From contig ONCT01000003.1 of assembly GCA_900316395.1 (NCBI GenBank), positions 1 through 64,000 on the forward strand: a DNA stretch of 64,000 nt, in the 5' to 3' direction. Both the position numbers and the translations under genes were made by a program. The DNA comes from an uncultured Lachnospiraceae bacterium. Its GTDB lineage: Bacteria > Bacillota > Clostridia > Lachnospirales > Lachnospiraceae. The notes beneath the pieces were generated by a model that saw nothing but the letters and a program-made list of their open reading frames with translations, ran no database searches and was not told the origin of the DNA. Shown piece after piece: positions 8,031 through 18,483 of this stretch. The first letter of the stretch is position 1, and every line of letters starts with the position of its first letter.

Positions 8031-9581
8031 ATGGTTAAGAAGATATTAGGGCGTGTATTAGTTGTCGTTCCGGCGTTGGCTATACAGGTGTTATGGATAG
8101 TATTGGTAGTCAAAGGAGTTAACTGGATTGCTGACGATTATCTGGTAGATGTTCTTAATGTATTATTTAGAATTCTAGCGGTAATATTTGTAATTAGTAT
8201 TGTTAATAGAAGAGATGAAAGTGCCTATAAGATATTATGGGTTATAGTTATTGTGGCACTTCCAATCCTTGGTTCTATAATGTATCTGTTCCTTGGAAAT
8301 AAGAGAACAGGAGCCCACTTAGACAGGAAGATAAGAAGGGCTGAGGAGGCGCTTGACAGAAGGACATTCTATAAGAATGAGAATATTGTATCTGAGATAG
8401 AGAGGGATGATGAGCATGTGGCTCAGATAATATCACACCTAAGCGAGGATACGAATTTTCCAGTTCTTCCTAATGAGAGTGTTAAGTACTATCCTTGGGG
8501 ACAGGACGTCTTCGCAGATATGTGCGAGGATTTGAAGAAGGCTAAGAAATATGTGTACATTGAGTACTTCATAATTGAGAGAGGATTATTCTGGGATACA
8601 CTTACTGATATTCTTGCAGAGAGGGTCAAGGAAGGTGTAGACGTCAGAGTAATATATGACGACCTTGGAAGTATCGGAACATATTCTGTTAAGGATGCCA
8701 AGGAGCTGAAGGATAGAGGAATCAAATGTGTTCCATTTAATCCACTTTTATTTGTCAGAACACAGCTTAATAACAGAACTCACCGCAAGATAATGGTAAT
8801 TGATGGTGAGGTTGCATACAGTGGCGGAATTAATCTTGCGGATGAATATATTAATGAGACTCATCCTTATGGCGTATGGAAGGATATAGGATTTCGTATG
8901 ACTGGTAAAGCAGTTCAAAGCTACCAGTTCATGTTCCTTGAATTCTGGAATGCAATAGTTCCTATAGATGAAGTAATGATTCCAGAGATACCTAAGGTTG
9001 TGGATAAGCCAGCAAGTGTAGATATGAGTAATATGGATGGATTTATCTGGCCATATTATGATTCACCTGAGAGAGAAGAGCATACAAGTAATGCGTTATT
9101 TACTGAGATGCTGTCAATGGCAACAGAGTATATATGGTTCTATACACCATATCTTATGTTGGGTGATACCTTATTCGATGCATTTATCAGAGCAGCAAGA
9201 AGAGGTGTAGATGTACGAGTAATTGTACCGGGTACTAGTGATTCTAAGATGGTGCAGCGAATTGCCAAGACCTACTACAGAGATTTAGTGGCTGCAGGGG
9301 TTAAGATCTATGAATATACACCAGGATTTGTTCACGCCAAGGCCATGATATGTGACGATAAGGTAGCAGGTGTAGGAACAGTTAATCTTGATTATAGAAG
9401 TCTGTTCTTACATTATGAATGCTTCAGCGTATTCTACAAGTCACATCTTATAGATGAGTTGAAGAAGGATTTCTTAGCCACTCAGGAAGAATGTGAGCTT
9501 AAGCCGCTAGAAAGCATACCTAACGGTGTTTTAACCAGATTCCTAAACGGAGTACTTCGACTGATTGCTCCACTTATGTAA
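8031..9581 (+). CDS. cls: Cardiolipin synthase (phospholipase D family)
   Basis: Membrane enzyme condensing phosphatidylglycerol to cardiolipin. The 516-residue protein has two N-terminal transmembrane segments (about 10-30 and 40-62, plus a third near 68-85) and two HKD catalytic motifs, HRKIMVIDGEVAYSGGINLAD near residue 251 and HAKAMICDDKVAGVGTVNLD near 435. These spacings and the total length match bacterial Cls. The ATG at 8031 has AAGGA 7 nt upstream; the frame is open to a TTG at 8004, which lacks one. It is convergent with the next gene, with only 5 nt between stops and no visible terminator. Confidence 0.94.
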   Translation: MVKKILGRVLVVVPALAIQVLWIVLVVKGVNWIADDYLVDVLNVLFRILAVIFVISIVNRRDESAYKILWVIVIVALPILGSIMYLFLGNKRTGAHLDRKIRRAEEALDRRTFYKNENIVSEIERDDEHVAQIISHLSEDTNFPVLPNESVKYYPWGQDVFADMCEDLKKAKKYVYIEYFIIERGLFWDTLTDILAERVKEGVDVRVIYDDLGSIGTYSVKDAKELKDRGIKCVPFNPLLFVRTQLNNRTHRKIMVIDGEVAYSGGINLADEYINETHPYGVWKDIGFRMTGKAVQSYQFMFLEFWNAIVPIDEVMIPEIPKVVDKPASVDMSNMDGFIWPYYDSPEREEHTSNALFTEMLSMATEYIWFYTPYLMLGDTLFDAFIRAARRGVDVRVIVPGTSDSKMVQRIAKTYYRDLVAAGVKIYEYTPGFVHAKAMICDDKVAGVGTVNLDYRSLFLHYECFSVFYKSHLIDELKKDFLATQEECELKPLESIPNGVLTRFLNGVLRLIAPLM

Positions 9582-9586
9582 TCTGA

Positions 9587-12148
9587 TTATTTCTTAATAT
9601 AGGATATGAATACGTTGTTGTTCGCCTCGAATTTTGATGCGGCTTCAATCATTCCAACTCTGTTATATGCGTTGTTGTTAGGATTATATGTAACGATGCT
9701 TCCTGCATCATATCCCACAATTAGCTCTGCATCATTTGGTCCCGTTATGGCAAGCACAGGACTTCCCTGTGATACATAATACAGAACTTCATTCAGGTTA
9801 CATCCTGTAAGGTCGAGCACGTTGTAATTCTTCATAACGCTCTTAAGTATCTCGTATGGACCCTCGCCGTTATCTATATAGGTATTAACCTCAACGTTGA
9901 TGCCTTCCTTTACAAGCATTGTACTTATACATTTTGATAATGTATCAGCCTTGGCATCCTGGTCTCCTACATGCAATCCGCTAAATGCGTTAACATAGGC
10001 CTTGCGTCCCTTCTTCCATACATAGGACGAATTGTTATCTACTACAATTCCCATCTGTTCATCAGCGAATCTAATGGCATTGGATGTGATGTTAGAAGCG
10101 AGAAGAACGTTGCTTCCAACATATACGAAGTACTCGTCATTAGTGTTGTTAGCAGTAACGGTAATTGTGTTGCTGCCACCTATAAAGTGTGTGTCAGCCT
10201 TGGCGAAGTTCAGGGATGGAATAGGGTTTCGATCATCCATCTTCGCGCTCTTAAGAGTTGTTATCTCACCTCTTACTGGGTCCGGTGTAAATGTAAATGT
10301 AACAGCTCGTCCTAACTCACCAGCAGTATTCTTAATGGTATCCCCTTCGACCTCCATGTATCCAGCATCTGATCTTGATACTCTATCTAGCCACAATGTG
10401 AAGGATTCCAATCTTGCATTTGTTATATAGTATCCATCCTTGTGATAATCCTTAAGAATTGGATGTGATGGCAAAGTAACCTGCATTATGTAGATGTTAG
10501 ATACAGGATATATTACCGAGCCTGCAATATTCTTGTCTACATCATTCACATTTACAATACCATATACTAGGTCTTCATCCATGAAGGCAAGTGGTCTTAT
10601 GTATTCGTTCGATCCTGCATCTATGGTAAATGTGCTTTCATTACTTAAGTCTTCTACAATAAGGGATGTAGCCTTATTAGGCGTAGTAGTATAGGCAAGG
10701 TAGCGACCTGATTTTGATGCAGCATATTGTGAGGAATCTAGTCCTTCAAGTACTGTTTCCATAGTATCATTCTTCAAGTTAATCTTAACTAAGTTGCCCG
10801 AAATCATAACATAGAAGTACTTGTCATTAGCCTTATATAACAGGTCAGAGAAGCTTGCGTTAAGGATTTGATATGAACAGGTTGTGGCAACGAAGGCCTC
10901 TTCTATTGTCTTCTCTGAAGCTGCATCGTATTTATATAAATCAATACCGCAGTAGCCCTCGTGAGGACCATTGTTCATATAACCAAATACCGCAAAGTTC
11001 ACATCACCATTTTCGTTAATTGCAAGAATCTTAATAGAGTGAGCATCATAGTAGCATCTTGGATCATTAATATTTCCATCAAGGAAACTAAATAACTTAA
11101 GCAGCTTACCCTTGTTCTGGTTGTATTCGTACAACTCTCCTGCCTGCTCAAAACAGGTAATAGTTCCCGTCTCATTAGACAGATAGTTCATGTCTCTTGA
11201 GGTTACGCCTAAGGTTAGGGAATTGTTATTCTGAGTCACATCATTTTCGTCAAGAAGCTCTTCCATATGACGACGATAATCTAATATGAAAACTCTTGTA
11301 GGTGTATAACGGACTTTATAGTATTCTTTAACATTGAAGTTAGAGATCTTGCCATTCTCGTTAAGCTGCAGCTGGTAAGTCATCTCGAATACGCAATAAT
11401 CCGAGTTGATGTCCTTAATCTCGATAATAGGTGAATCGACCTGTGTTGCATCGAATCCACTGAAGCCAATCTGATCAGCGCTTGAAGCTAGAGTAACATC
11501 AGATAGTGTATCAAGGTTGGCATTGCTTGAAGTTTCAAGGTACATGCCAAGCTCGCTATAATGACCATTTAGCGAGGTGTCATGAAAATATTTGACGAAG
11601 TCAAACAGCTCCTTCTCATGACAATTAGATGGAATTAGTATTCTTGTGTAATAACGAATATCATCACCGTTACATTTTAGCTTAATAATGAACAGGTACT
11701 CTGTTCCTTCCTCCGTAAGATTCTCAATCTGAAGGTTGAGATTGATAACTCCTGAATCAGAGGTGCTATAGTCACTTACTTTAGTCTCAGCAATCTTTCG
11801 CTCCATATCTGTTGAGCGAATCTCATAGGATATGGCGTCAATATCGTTGCCATAGGTATTAATATCAAGTGACAGCTTTCTGTCGGAGGTCAGTGGAATT
11901 ACAGAGTCACGCATATAGCAGGCATCCATCTCGTCCTTATACCCATGTAGCTGTCCTATGGTTGTACCAAATGCTTCTGAGGATATTGTAGGCAGAGTAG
12001 CGCCCTCCATATCAGATGTTGCATATACCTTTTTGAAATTAAATATAATAGAAAAAATAGCAAAGGCTACTACAAAAATAATAAGTGAAATTATTATTTG
12101 CTTTTTTAAACCCTTAACCATTTTAGGAAATCGTGAACGTGAACGCAT
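9587..12148 (-). CDS. Large membrane-anchored extracytoplasmic protein with a C39-peptidase-like C-terminus
   Basis: The 853-residue protein has a basic N-terminus and a single transmembrane anchor (about 17-37); the rest is predicted outside the cell. The middle (about 330-600) is beta-rich with repeated YxYD/LVY blade-like segments, reminiscent of a propeller. The last 130 residues resemble a papain-like C39 fold: the segment ADTLSKCISTML in the position of the catalytic Cys helix, then GSPVLAITGPNDAELIVGYD followed by YNPNN. The His that normally precedes the GYD strand appears replaced, so a peptidase activity is doubtful. AAAGGAG precedes the ATG. The gene diverges from the LTA-synthase-like gene, which hints at a shared envelope role. 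Function is unknown. Confidence 0.8.
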   Translation of the reverse strand: MRSRSRFPKMVKGLKKQIIISLIIFVVAFAIFSIIFNFKKVYATSDMEGATLPTISSEAFGTTIGQLHGYKDEMDACYMRDSVIPLTSDRKLSLDINTYGNDIDAISYEIRSTDMERKIAETKVSDYSTSDSGVINLNLQIENLTEEGTEYLFIIKLKCNGDDIRYYTRILIPSNCHEKELFDFVKYFHDTSLNGHYSELGMYLETSSNANLDTLSDVTLASSADQIGFSGFDATQVDSPIIEIKDINSDYCVFEMTYQLQLNENGKISNFNVKEYYKVRYTPTRVFILDYRRHMEELLDENDVTQNNNSLTLGVTSRDMNYLSNETGTITCFEQAGELYEYNQNKGKLLKLFSFLDGNINDPRCYYDAHSIKILAINENGDVNFAVFGYMNNGPHEGYCGIDLYKYDAASEKTIEEAFVATTCSYQILNASFSDLLYKANDKYFYVMISGNLVKINLKNDTMETVLEGLDSSQYAASKSGRYLAYTTTPNKATSLIVEDLSNESTFTIDAGSNEYIRPLAFMDEDLVYGIVNVNDVDKNIAGSVIYPVSNIYIMQVTLPSHPILKDYHKDGYYITNARLESFTLWLDRVSRSDAGYMEVEGDTIKNTAGELGRAVTFTFTPDPVRGEITTLKSAKMDDRNPIPSLNFAKADTHFIGGSNTITVTANNTNDEYFVYVGSNVLLASNITSNAIRFADEQMGIVVDNNSSYVWKKGRKAYVNAFSGLHVGDQDAKADTLSKCISTMLVKEGINVEVNTYIDNGEGPYEILKSVMKNYNVLDLTGCNLNEVLYYVSQGSPVLAITGPNDAELIVGYDAGSIVTYNPNNNAYNRVGMIEAASKFEANNNVFISYIKK

Positions 12149-12189
12149 AATTTGCTCCTTTCATTGCTTGACTATTATACCATCTTTTC

Positions 12190-12218
12190 TTGCGAAAAAC
12201 CATTTATAGTGGTATAAT
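12190..12218 (+). promoter_or_regulatory. Promoter of the LTA-synthase-like gene
   Basis: TTGCGA (12190-12195) and a perfect TATAAT (12213-12218) are separated by 17 nt; transcription would start about 33 nt before the ATG at 12258. Confidence 0.6.
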
Positions 12219-12257
12219 TTATCAGCAATTTGCGTATTGTAATTATAAGGAGCACTC

Positions 12258-14387
12258 ATGAAAGAGTTTTTTTCTAAAATCGGTGGGTTTTTTAAGAATA
12301 TAGGTGACAAGATAAGTGGATTTTTCGGCAAGATACCGAAGCCAAAGTTTATGCAAAGCGAGAAATGGAAGAAGGTGTCAGACTTCTTAAAGAAGCATAT
12401 GTTCATTTCCCATATCCCGCTTTCGCTTATTATGTGCTTTGTATTAGAGTGGATGTCGCGCCATTCCTTTATTAATGCATGTCATTTTGTAACGGATCAT
12501 ACAGCGGCATATCTATACAATTCATTCCTTATATATATTGTATATAGTCTGTGCTTCCTTTTCAAAAGACAGACATTTACAAGAATGATAATCTCCGCAG
12601 TCTTCGTTGCACTTGGAATTACTAACTGTATCGTATTATATAACAGAGTTACACCGTTCGGTTTTACTGACCTTAATATGATAACTGACCTCTTAACAAT
12701 GCAGGGTGCAGGTTATATGAGCGTTGGTTTGACAGTAATTCTATTTGTTGCACTTGGTTCATATATAATCTACCTTGTATGGCTATTTAGAAAAGGTCAG
12801 AAGACTACTTACAAGATGCCTTTCTGGGGAAGACTAATAATTGTTGTCTTATGCTTTGTATCACTTCCACTTACCACGAAGTTCCTACAGAAGCAGGAAA
12901 TACTTGCGGCTTATTTTGGTAATCTTCAGCAGGGATATTTTGATTACGGTTATTTATATGGCTTCTCTACAAGTGTCTTCGACAGAGGTATGAGTAAGCC
13001 TATGGATTATAATGAGGAAAATGTTGTTAAAATCGCTGACGAGACAGCGAAGGAGACTACTATTACTGCTGAGCAAGAGCCTAATATTATAGTTGTTCTG
13101 TTAGAGTCCTTCTATGATGTATCTGAGTCGGATTTTATTAAGACATCTGAGGATGCAACTCCATTTGCACATAGCTTAGAGAGAGATTTTTCTACAGGAC
13201 ACCTTACAGTTCCAGTTGTTGGCGCAGGAACCTGTAACTCAGAATTCGAGGTTCTTACTGCAATGTCCTGCAGATACTTCGGACCAGGTGAGTATCCACA
13301 GAAGACCGTTCTTAAGGATGTTGACAAATGTGAATCTGTAGCAGGAGACCTTAGAAATATAGGATACAGCTCACACGTAGTTCATAATAATGGTGGTAAT
13401 TTCTATTCGAGAGTTAACGCATTTACACTGATGGGATTCGACACATTCCAGAGTAAGGAAATGCTTGATATAGTTGATTATACTCCAATGGGTTCATGGC
13501 CTACAGATGATATACTTATTCAATCTTCTGTAGACGCAATGGATATGACACCTAACAAGGATATGTTATATACAATTACTGTTGGAACTCATGGTAATTA
13601 TCCGAAGGTACCTTATCCTGATGACCAGAAGATTAAGGTAAGCTGTGAGGGTAAGTCTCAAGAGGTTACCAACCAGTGGACATATTACATCAACAGATTA
13701 AATGAGATGGACACATTTATGAAGAACTATTGTGAGGCTCTTAATAACAGAGGCGAGAAGACTATTGTTATATTCTTCGGAGACCACTTGCCTACATTAG
13801 GTCTAACTGAGGCAGAGGTTGCTACTCACGACCTATATAAGACTAAGTATTTTACATGGAATAACTTCGGAATGTCCAAGGATGATATGGACTTAACAGC
13901 ATATCAGCTTGTGCCAGAGTATCTTGATAGAATGGGAATTCACGAAGGTGTAATGATTAATTATAATCAGGACAGGATGGAGAAAGACATTCCTACCAAC
14001 TCGGAAGAGTATCAGGAAGGATTGAAGCTTCTGCAATATGATATTCTCTATGGTAAGCAGTATGCTTATAAGGGAGAGGATAAGTATCCAGCATCTAACC
14101 TTGTAATGGGTGTTAAGGATGTTGTGATTAATAGAATGTATAACTTTGATGATGAGCTTCACATATACGGAGACAACTTTACTAACTGGAGTAAGGTATA
14201 TGTTAATGGCAACAAGGTGGCTACAGGATATAAGAGTGGTCAGTGCCTGACAATAGATACTGAAGATGTTAAGAATGGAGATGTAATATGCGTACAGCAA
14301 ATGGGCTCTAATAATTCAGTATTTAGAAGGTCTAATGAAGTGGTTGTGAATATTCCTACATTGAATCAAGAGGAAGCTAAGCAATAG
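12258..14387 (+). CDS. LTA synthase family sulfatase-type transferase
   Basis: The 709-residue membrane enzyme resembles lipoteichoic acid synthases or other glycerolphosphate/ethanolamine-phosphate transferases. An amphipathic, Phe/Lys/Gly-rich N-terminus (1-50) precedes about five transmembrane helices (50-235). The extracellular alkaline-phosphatase-type domain follows (about 265-600): VVLLESFYD metal site, catalytic Thr in GAGTCNSEFEV, HNNGGNFYSR, TVGTHGNYP and FFGDHLPTLG. After the enzyme domain there is an extra C-terminal module (about 615-709) with NRMYNFDDELHIYGDNFTNW, which looks like an IPT/Ig-like beta-sandwich. AAGGAG lies just before the ATG. The exact phospho-donor cannot be decided from sequence. 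Confidence 0.88.
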   Translation: MKEFFSKIGGFFKNIGDKISGFFGKIPKPKFMQSEKWKKVSDFLKKHMFISHIPLSLIMCFVLEWMSRHSFINACHFVTDHTAAYLYNSFLIYIVYSLCFLFKRQTFTRMIISAVFVALGITNCIVLYNRVTPFGFTDLNMITDLLTMQGAGYMSVGLTVILFVALGSYIIYLVWLFRKGQKTTYKMPFWGRLIIVVLCFVSLPLTTKFLQKQEILAAYFGNLQQGYFDYGYLYGFSTSVFDRGMSKPMDYNEENVVKIADETAKETTITAEQEPNIIVVLLESFYDVSESDFIKTSEDATPFAHSLERDFSTGHLTVPVVGAGTCNSEFEVLTAMSCRYFGPGEYPQKTVLKDVDKCESVAGDLRNIGYSSHVVHNNGGNFYSRVNAFTLMGFDTFQSKEMLDIVDYTPMGSWPTDDILIQSSVDAMDMTPNKDMLYTITVGTHGNYPKVPYPDDQKIKVSCEGKSQEVTNQWTYYINRLNEMDTFMKNYCEALNNRGEKTIVIFFGDHLPTLGLTEAEVATHDLYKTKYFTWNNFGMSKDDMDLTAYQLVPEYLDRMGIHEGVMINYNQDRMEKDIPTNSEEYQEGLKLLQYDILYGKQYAYKGEDKYPASNLVMGVKDVVINRMYNFDDELHIYGDNFTNWSKVYVNGNKVATGYKSGQCLTIDTEDVKNGDVICVQQMGSNNSVFRRSNEVVVNIPTLNQEEAKQ

Positions 14388-14427
14388 ATAAAAGCATAGT
14401 TAAAGCAGACAAGGAAGGAGATATATT

Positions 14428-15804
14428 ATGTCTGAGAAAAAGATACCATACAAGATTTACTTAACAGAAGAAGAGATGCCTAAGCAGTGGTATAACCTGC
14501 GTGCAGATATGAAGAATAAGCCAGCGCCACTTCTTAATCCAGGTACGCTAGAGCCTGCTACTTTAGAAGAGCTAGAGCATGTATTTTGTACGGAGCTTGC
14601 CAAGCAGGAATTAGATGATACTAATCCTTATATAGATATTCCTGAAGAGATTAGAGACTTCTATAAGATGTTTCGCCCATCTCCACTTGTTAGAGCATAT
14701 TGCCTAGAGGAGAAATTGCAGACACCAGCGAAGATTTATTATAAGTTCGAGGGTAATAATACTTCTGGTTCACATAAGCTTAATTCAGCAATTGCTCAGG
14801 CTTACTATGCTAAGAAGCAGGGACTTAAGGGTGTTACTACAGAGACAGGAGCAGGCCAGTGGGGTACAGCTCTTTCTATGGCATGTTCTTACTTCGGTCT
14901 AGATTGTAAGGTGTTCATGGTTAAGAGTTCATATAACCAGAAGCCTCAGAGAAAAGAAGTTATGAGAACATACGGTGCATCTGTTACAGCATCACCTTCA
15001 ATGGATACTAATGTAGGAAGAGCAATTAATGAACAGTTCCCTAATGGAAATGGTTCTCTTGGTTGTGCCATATCAGAAGCGGTTGAGATGGCAACAACTC
15101 ATGAAGGATATAGATATGTATTAGGCTCAGTTCTTAATCAGGTATTACTTCATCAGTCAGTTATTGGTCTTGAGACATTAACTGCTCTTGAGAAATATGG
15201 TGAGAAGGCTGATATCATTATTGGTTGTGCCGGTGGTGGTTCTAACTTAGGAGGTCTTGTATCACCATTTGTTAGAGATAAGATTCAAGGCAAGGACGAT
15301 TATAGAATTATTGCTGTTGAGCCAGCATCTTGTCCTTCCCTTACAAGAGGTATATACGCATACGATTTCTGTGATACTGGTAAGGTATGTCCACTTGCTA
15401 AGATGTACACATTAGGACATGACTTTATGCCTTCTCCATCACATGCTGGAGGACTTAGATACCATGGAATGTCTTCTGTATTATCACAGCTTAAGGATGA
15501 CGGAATAATTGAAGCTACAAGTGTAACTCAGACAGAGGTATTCGAGGCTGCTCAGAAGTTCGCAAGAGTTGAAGGAATTCTTCCAGCACCTGAAAGTGCA
15601 CATGCTATTAAGGTTGCAATGGATGAGGCTATTCGTTGCAAGGAAACAGGCGAAGAGAAGACAATAGTATTCGGCTTAACAGGAACTGGTTATTTCGATA
15701 TGTATGCTTATGCTGAATTCAATGATGGTACAATGTCAGACTATATTCCTACTGATGATGACATTAGAGAAAGTCTTAAGAACGTACCTAATGTTGATAA
15801 ATAA
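14428..15804 (+). CDS. trpB: Tryptophan synthase beta chain, TrpB2 type
   Basis: PLP-dependent enzyme expected to make tryptophan from indole and serine. The 458-residue protein is the longer TrpB2 class: characteristic N-terminus (IPYKIYLTEEEMPKQWYN), the PLP lysine in GSHKLNSA near residue 118, the ETGAGQWG block, and the Gly-rich phosphate loop GCAGGGSNLGG near 266. No trpA or other trp gene is adjacent, which is usual for TrpB2, where the enzyme is thought to act as an indole salvage enzyme. AAGGAGATATATT precedes the ATG. It is followed after 24 nt by ddh, with which it probably forms an operon. Confidence 0.92.
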   Translation: MSEKKIPYKIYLTEEEMPKQWYNLRADMKNKPAPLLNPGTLEPATLEELEHVFCTELAKQELDDTNPYIDIPEEIRDFYKMFRPSPLVRAYCLEEKLQTPAKIYYKFEGNNTSGSHKLNSAIAQAYYAKKQGLKGVTTETGAGQWGTALSMACSYFGLDCKVFMVKSSYNQKPQRKEVMRTYGASVTASPSMDTNVGRAINEQFPNGNGSLGCAISEAVEMATTHEGYRYVLGSVLNQVLLHQSVIGLETLTALEKYGEKADIIIGCAGGGSNLGGLVSPFVRDKIQGKDDYRIIAVEPASCPSLTRGIYAYDFCDTGKVCPLAKMYTLGHDFMPSPSHAGGLRYHGMSSVLSQLKDDGIIEATSVTQTEVFEAAQKFARVEGILPAPESAHAIKVAMDEAIRCKETGEEKTIVFGLTGTGYFDMYAYAEFNDGTMSDYIPTDDDIRESLKNVPNVDK

Positions 15805-15828
15805 AAAAGAAGAAAGGAAAAAGAAGCT

Positions 15829-16812
15829 ATGACAAGAATTGGAATTATTGGATATGGTAATCTTGGAAGAGGAGTTGAGTCTGCAATTCGTCAGAATGAT
15901 GATATGGAGCTTGTAGCAGTATTTACAAGAAGAGACCCTTCTACTCTCACAATCAAGTCACAGGGAGTTAAGGTTGATTCAGTAGATAATGTGGCAGATT
16001 ATCAGGGAAAGATTGATGTTATGATTCTATGTGGAGGTTCAGCAACTGACCTTCCTAAGCAGACACCAGAATATGCGAAGCTATTTAACGTAGTTGATTC
16101 ATTTGACACACATGCTAATATTCCTACACATTTTGCTAATGTAGACAAGTCCTGCAAGGAGAATAATCATGTGGGATTAATCTCTTGTGGATGGGACCCA
16201 GGAATGTTCTCGCTTATGAGATTATATGGCAATGCATTTCTTCCAGATGGCGCTGATTACACATTCTGGGGCAAGGGCGTAAGCCAGGGACACTCAGATG
16301 CTGTTAGAAGAATCAAAGGAGTTAAGAATGCTAAGCAGTATACAATTCCTGTAGAGGCGGCGCTTGAGGCTGTAAGAAGCGGAAGCAACCCAGAGCTTAC
16401 TACAAGACAGAAGCATACACGTGAGTGCTTCGTAGTGTTAGAGGATGGAGCTGATGCTAAGGCAATCGAGAAAGAGATCTGTGAAATGCCTAACTATTTT
16501 GCAGATTATGATACAACAGTTCATTTTATCGATGAGGAGGAATTCAATAAGAACCATAGTGGAATTCCACACGGTGGATTCGTTATTAGAAGTGGTAAGA
16601 CAGGATGGGATTTAGAGGATACACATGTGGTTGAATACTCTATTAAGCTTGATTCTAATCCTGGATTTACATCTAGCATTATCGTAAGCTTTGCAAGAGC
16701 TGTTGACAGACTTTCTAAGGAAGGTGTGACTGGCGCTAAGACAGTATTCGATATTGCTCCTGCTTATCTTATTAATAAGTCTGATGAGGATATAAGAGCA
16801 CATCTACTATAA
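15829..16812 (+). CDS. ddh: meso-Diaminopimelate D-dehydrogenase
   Basis: NADPH-dependent single-step conversion between tetrahydrodipicolinate and meso-diaminopimelate, feeding lysine and peptidoglycan synthesis. The 327-residue protein starts with a Rossmann motif IGIIGYGNLGRGVE. It has conserved substrate-binding blocks CGWDPGMFSLMRLYGNAFLP, WGKGVSQGHSDA(I/V)RRIKGV and HTRECFVVLE, all diagnostic for Ddh rather than DapB. Length is normal. It is co-directional with trpB and followed by a strong terminator. Confidence 0.95.
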   Translation: MTRIGIIGYGNLGRGVESAIRQNDDMELVAVFTRRDPSTLTIKSQGVKVDSVDNVADYQGKIDVMILCGGSATDLPKQTPEYAKLFNVVDSFDTHANIPTHFANVDKSCKENNHVGLISCGWDPGMFSLMRLYGNAFLPDGADYTFWGKGVSQGHSDAVRRIKGVKNAKQYTIPVEAALEAVRSGSNPELTTRQKHTRECFVVLEDGADAKAIEKEICEMPNYFADYDTTVHFIDEEEFNKNHSGIPHGGFVIRSGKTGWDLEDTHVVEYSIKLDSNPGFTSSIIVSFARAVDRLSKEGVTGAKTVFDIAPAYLINKSDEDIRAHLL

Positions 16813-16847
16813 AGATTATTATATAAATAGGTATTATTAATGAATGG

Positions 16848-16887
16848 AAAAAGCCGACTTCCCTGGGGATAGGGAGTCGGCTTTTTT
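16848..16887 (+). terminator. Terminator after ddh
   Basis: AAGCCGACTTCCC pairs with GGGAGTCGGCTT (one bulged T) around an 8-nt loop, followed by T6 (16882-16887). The A-run on the left flank makes it a plausible bidirectional terminator for the convergent chemoreceptor gene. Confidence 0.88.
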
Positions 16888-16904
16888 AGGGAGTAAGAAT
16901 ATGA

Positions 16905-18386
16905 TTAACAATCTTCGGATGCTTCTTCATTAACCTGACTTTTCATCTGGTTAGAAGCATCGAATATTGTATCAAGCAATGTGTTCATCTCTGTCATCTG
17001 TGTCAGGCTATCATCGCTGACAGAAATTGAACTATCTGCCGAAGCAGATACCTCCTGGGTAGTGGCTGAGAGGTTAGTGATTGAATCCATAATAGTTCTG
17101 TTAGCAGAGACAATATCGTTAACAGTACGGGTTATATTGTTAATTGAATCAATTAACTCTGACACATGGGCTTTAATCTCGTCAAAGCCCTCACTTGTCT
17201 TATCTATCATTTCGTTCTGTTTATCTGAACTTTCAGCTGACTTAGCCATATTATTACTTGCGTTATCTACGTCAACTGTTAGCTTGTTAATAATATCTGT
17301 TATCTGTTCTGTTGATTGCTTTGTCTCTTCAGAGAGGTTACGAATCTCATCAGCAACAACAGCGAAACCTTTACCTGCTTCACCGGCTCTTGCCGCTTCA
17401 ATAGAAGCATTAAGGGCAAGCAGGTTAGTCTGATCTGAGATACTTAAGATGGTTCCAATAATTGCTTCTACTTCCTTAATTCTGTCATTAAGCTCAACTG
17501 TTGTGGTACGAGTTGTTCTATTAATCTCAGCGGTTTCCTGAGCTTGTCTTTTTAGCTCTTCAATTATTCTTGAGCCATTATCCACAACCTCTGCCGCCTG
17601 AAGAGAAGTCTCTTTCATTGCGTTAGCTTCATCTCCGGCACCAATAAGGTGTTCCTGGATGTCGCTGGTCATGGCTGTCTGATTATCAATTGATTCAGCA
17701 GTGCTTCTAATTGACATGGCTATTTCATTAACGGAAGAATTGCTTTGCTTAATACTGTCTGTTAATGTTGTTACAACACCAGAAGCGCTGTCCAAATTTT
17801 GGGACATAACTTTATATGCAGACATAATATTGTTGCTGGTATTCTTCTGGTCTTCCATCTGCTGATTAATGGCATCAATTTTCTCCGTGTTGTTCTTTAT
17901 CTGCAGTCGGATAACAAATATACCGAATGTAAGTGATATAGCAACAACTACGCAGTTAATAATAACCTGGAATAGACCACTTCCGTCTGTTGTTAGTAAG
18001 AAGATTACTACGAATATTACATTAATAAGTACACATCCTATTGTGGCAATAACAGCTATTTTCATATCCTGTTCTAAGACAACTAATAGGACAAAGGGGA
18101 ACATGAAGGCATATAATGCAGGCTCATTACAACTGCAATATAAGAATGCATAGGATAATGTCATTAATCCTAGACAAATCAAACCATCCTTGCTTTCTGC
18201 CTTGTTTCTAATTCTGGCAAATATAGCAAATAGGGCTGAGAAACCAATAAAGCCAGTTCTTACAATAGATAGGATTGAACCGTCCAGATATAGAGCAGAT
18301 ATTAATCCCATAGCAATAATAACAACCAAACGCACATTTGCAGCAAATTTATACTGCCTTAAAAACTGCATTTTCTCCAATGACAT
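16905..18386 (-). CDS. Methyl-accepting chemotaxis protein with membrane-embedded sensor region
   Basis: The 493-residue chemoreceptor has about six hydrophobic helices filling residues 12-175, with only short loops and no sizeable extracellular ligand domain. A coiled-coil signalling domain follows, with the hairpin tip at residues 310-352 ([20 protein letters not shown]), which contacts CheA/CheW. No clear HAMP domain or CheR-binding pentapeptide is visible. GGGGAGGT is the ribosome binding site. It is near-identical in layout and length to the receptor at 59975-61456. The signal could be a small membrane-associated or intracellular cue; none can be named. Confidence 0.93.
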   Translation of the reverse strand: MSLEKMQFLRQYKFAANVRLVVIIAMGLISALYLDGSILSIVRTGFIGFSALFAIFARIRNKAESKDGLICLGLMTLSYAFLYCSCNEPALYAFMFPFVLLVVLEQDMKIAVIATIGCVLINVIFVVIFLLTTDGSGLFQVIINCVVVAISLTFGIFVIRLQIKNNTEKIDAINQQMEDQKNTSNNIMSAYKVMSQNLDSASGVVTTLTDSIKQSNSSVNEIAMSIRSTAESIDNQTAMTSDIQEHLIGAGDEANAMKETSLQAAEVVDNGSRIIEELKRQAQETAEINRTTRTTTVELNDRIKEVEAIIGTILSISDQTNLLALNASIEAARAGEAGKGFAVVADEIRNLSEETKQSTEQITDIINKLTVDVDNASNNMAKSAESSDKQNEMIDKTSEGFDEIKAHVSELIDSINNITRTVNDIVSANRTIMDSITNLSATTQEVSASADSSISVSDDSLTQMTEMNTLLDTIFDASNQMKSQVNEEASEDC

Positions 18387-18483
18387 TATAAGTACCTCCC
18401 CATCTGTGTATTATGTCTTATACATAATTATACAATAGGAGAGGATGTATTACTATTGCCAGATTATTAAGAAATGAGAAGTA

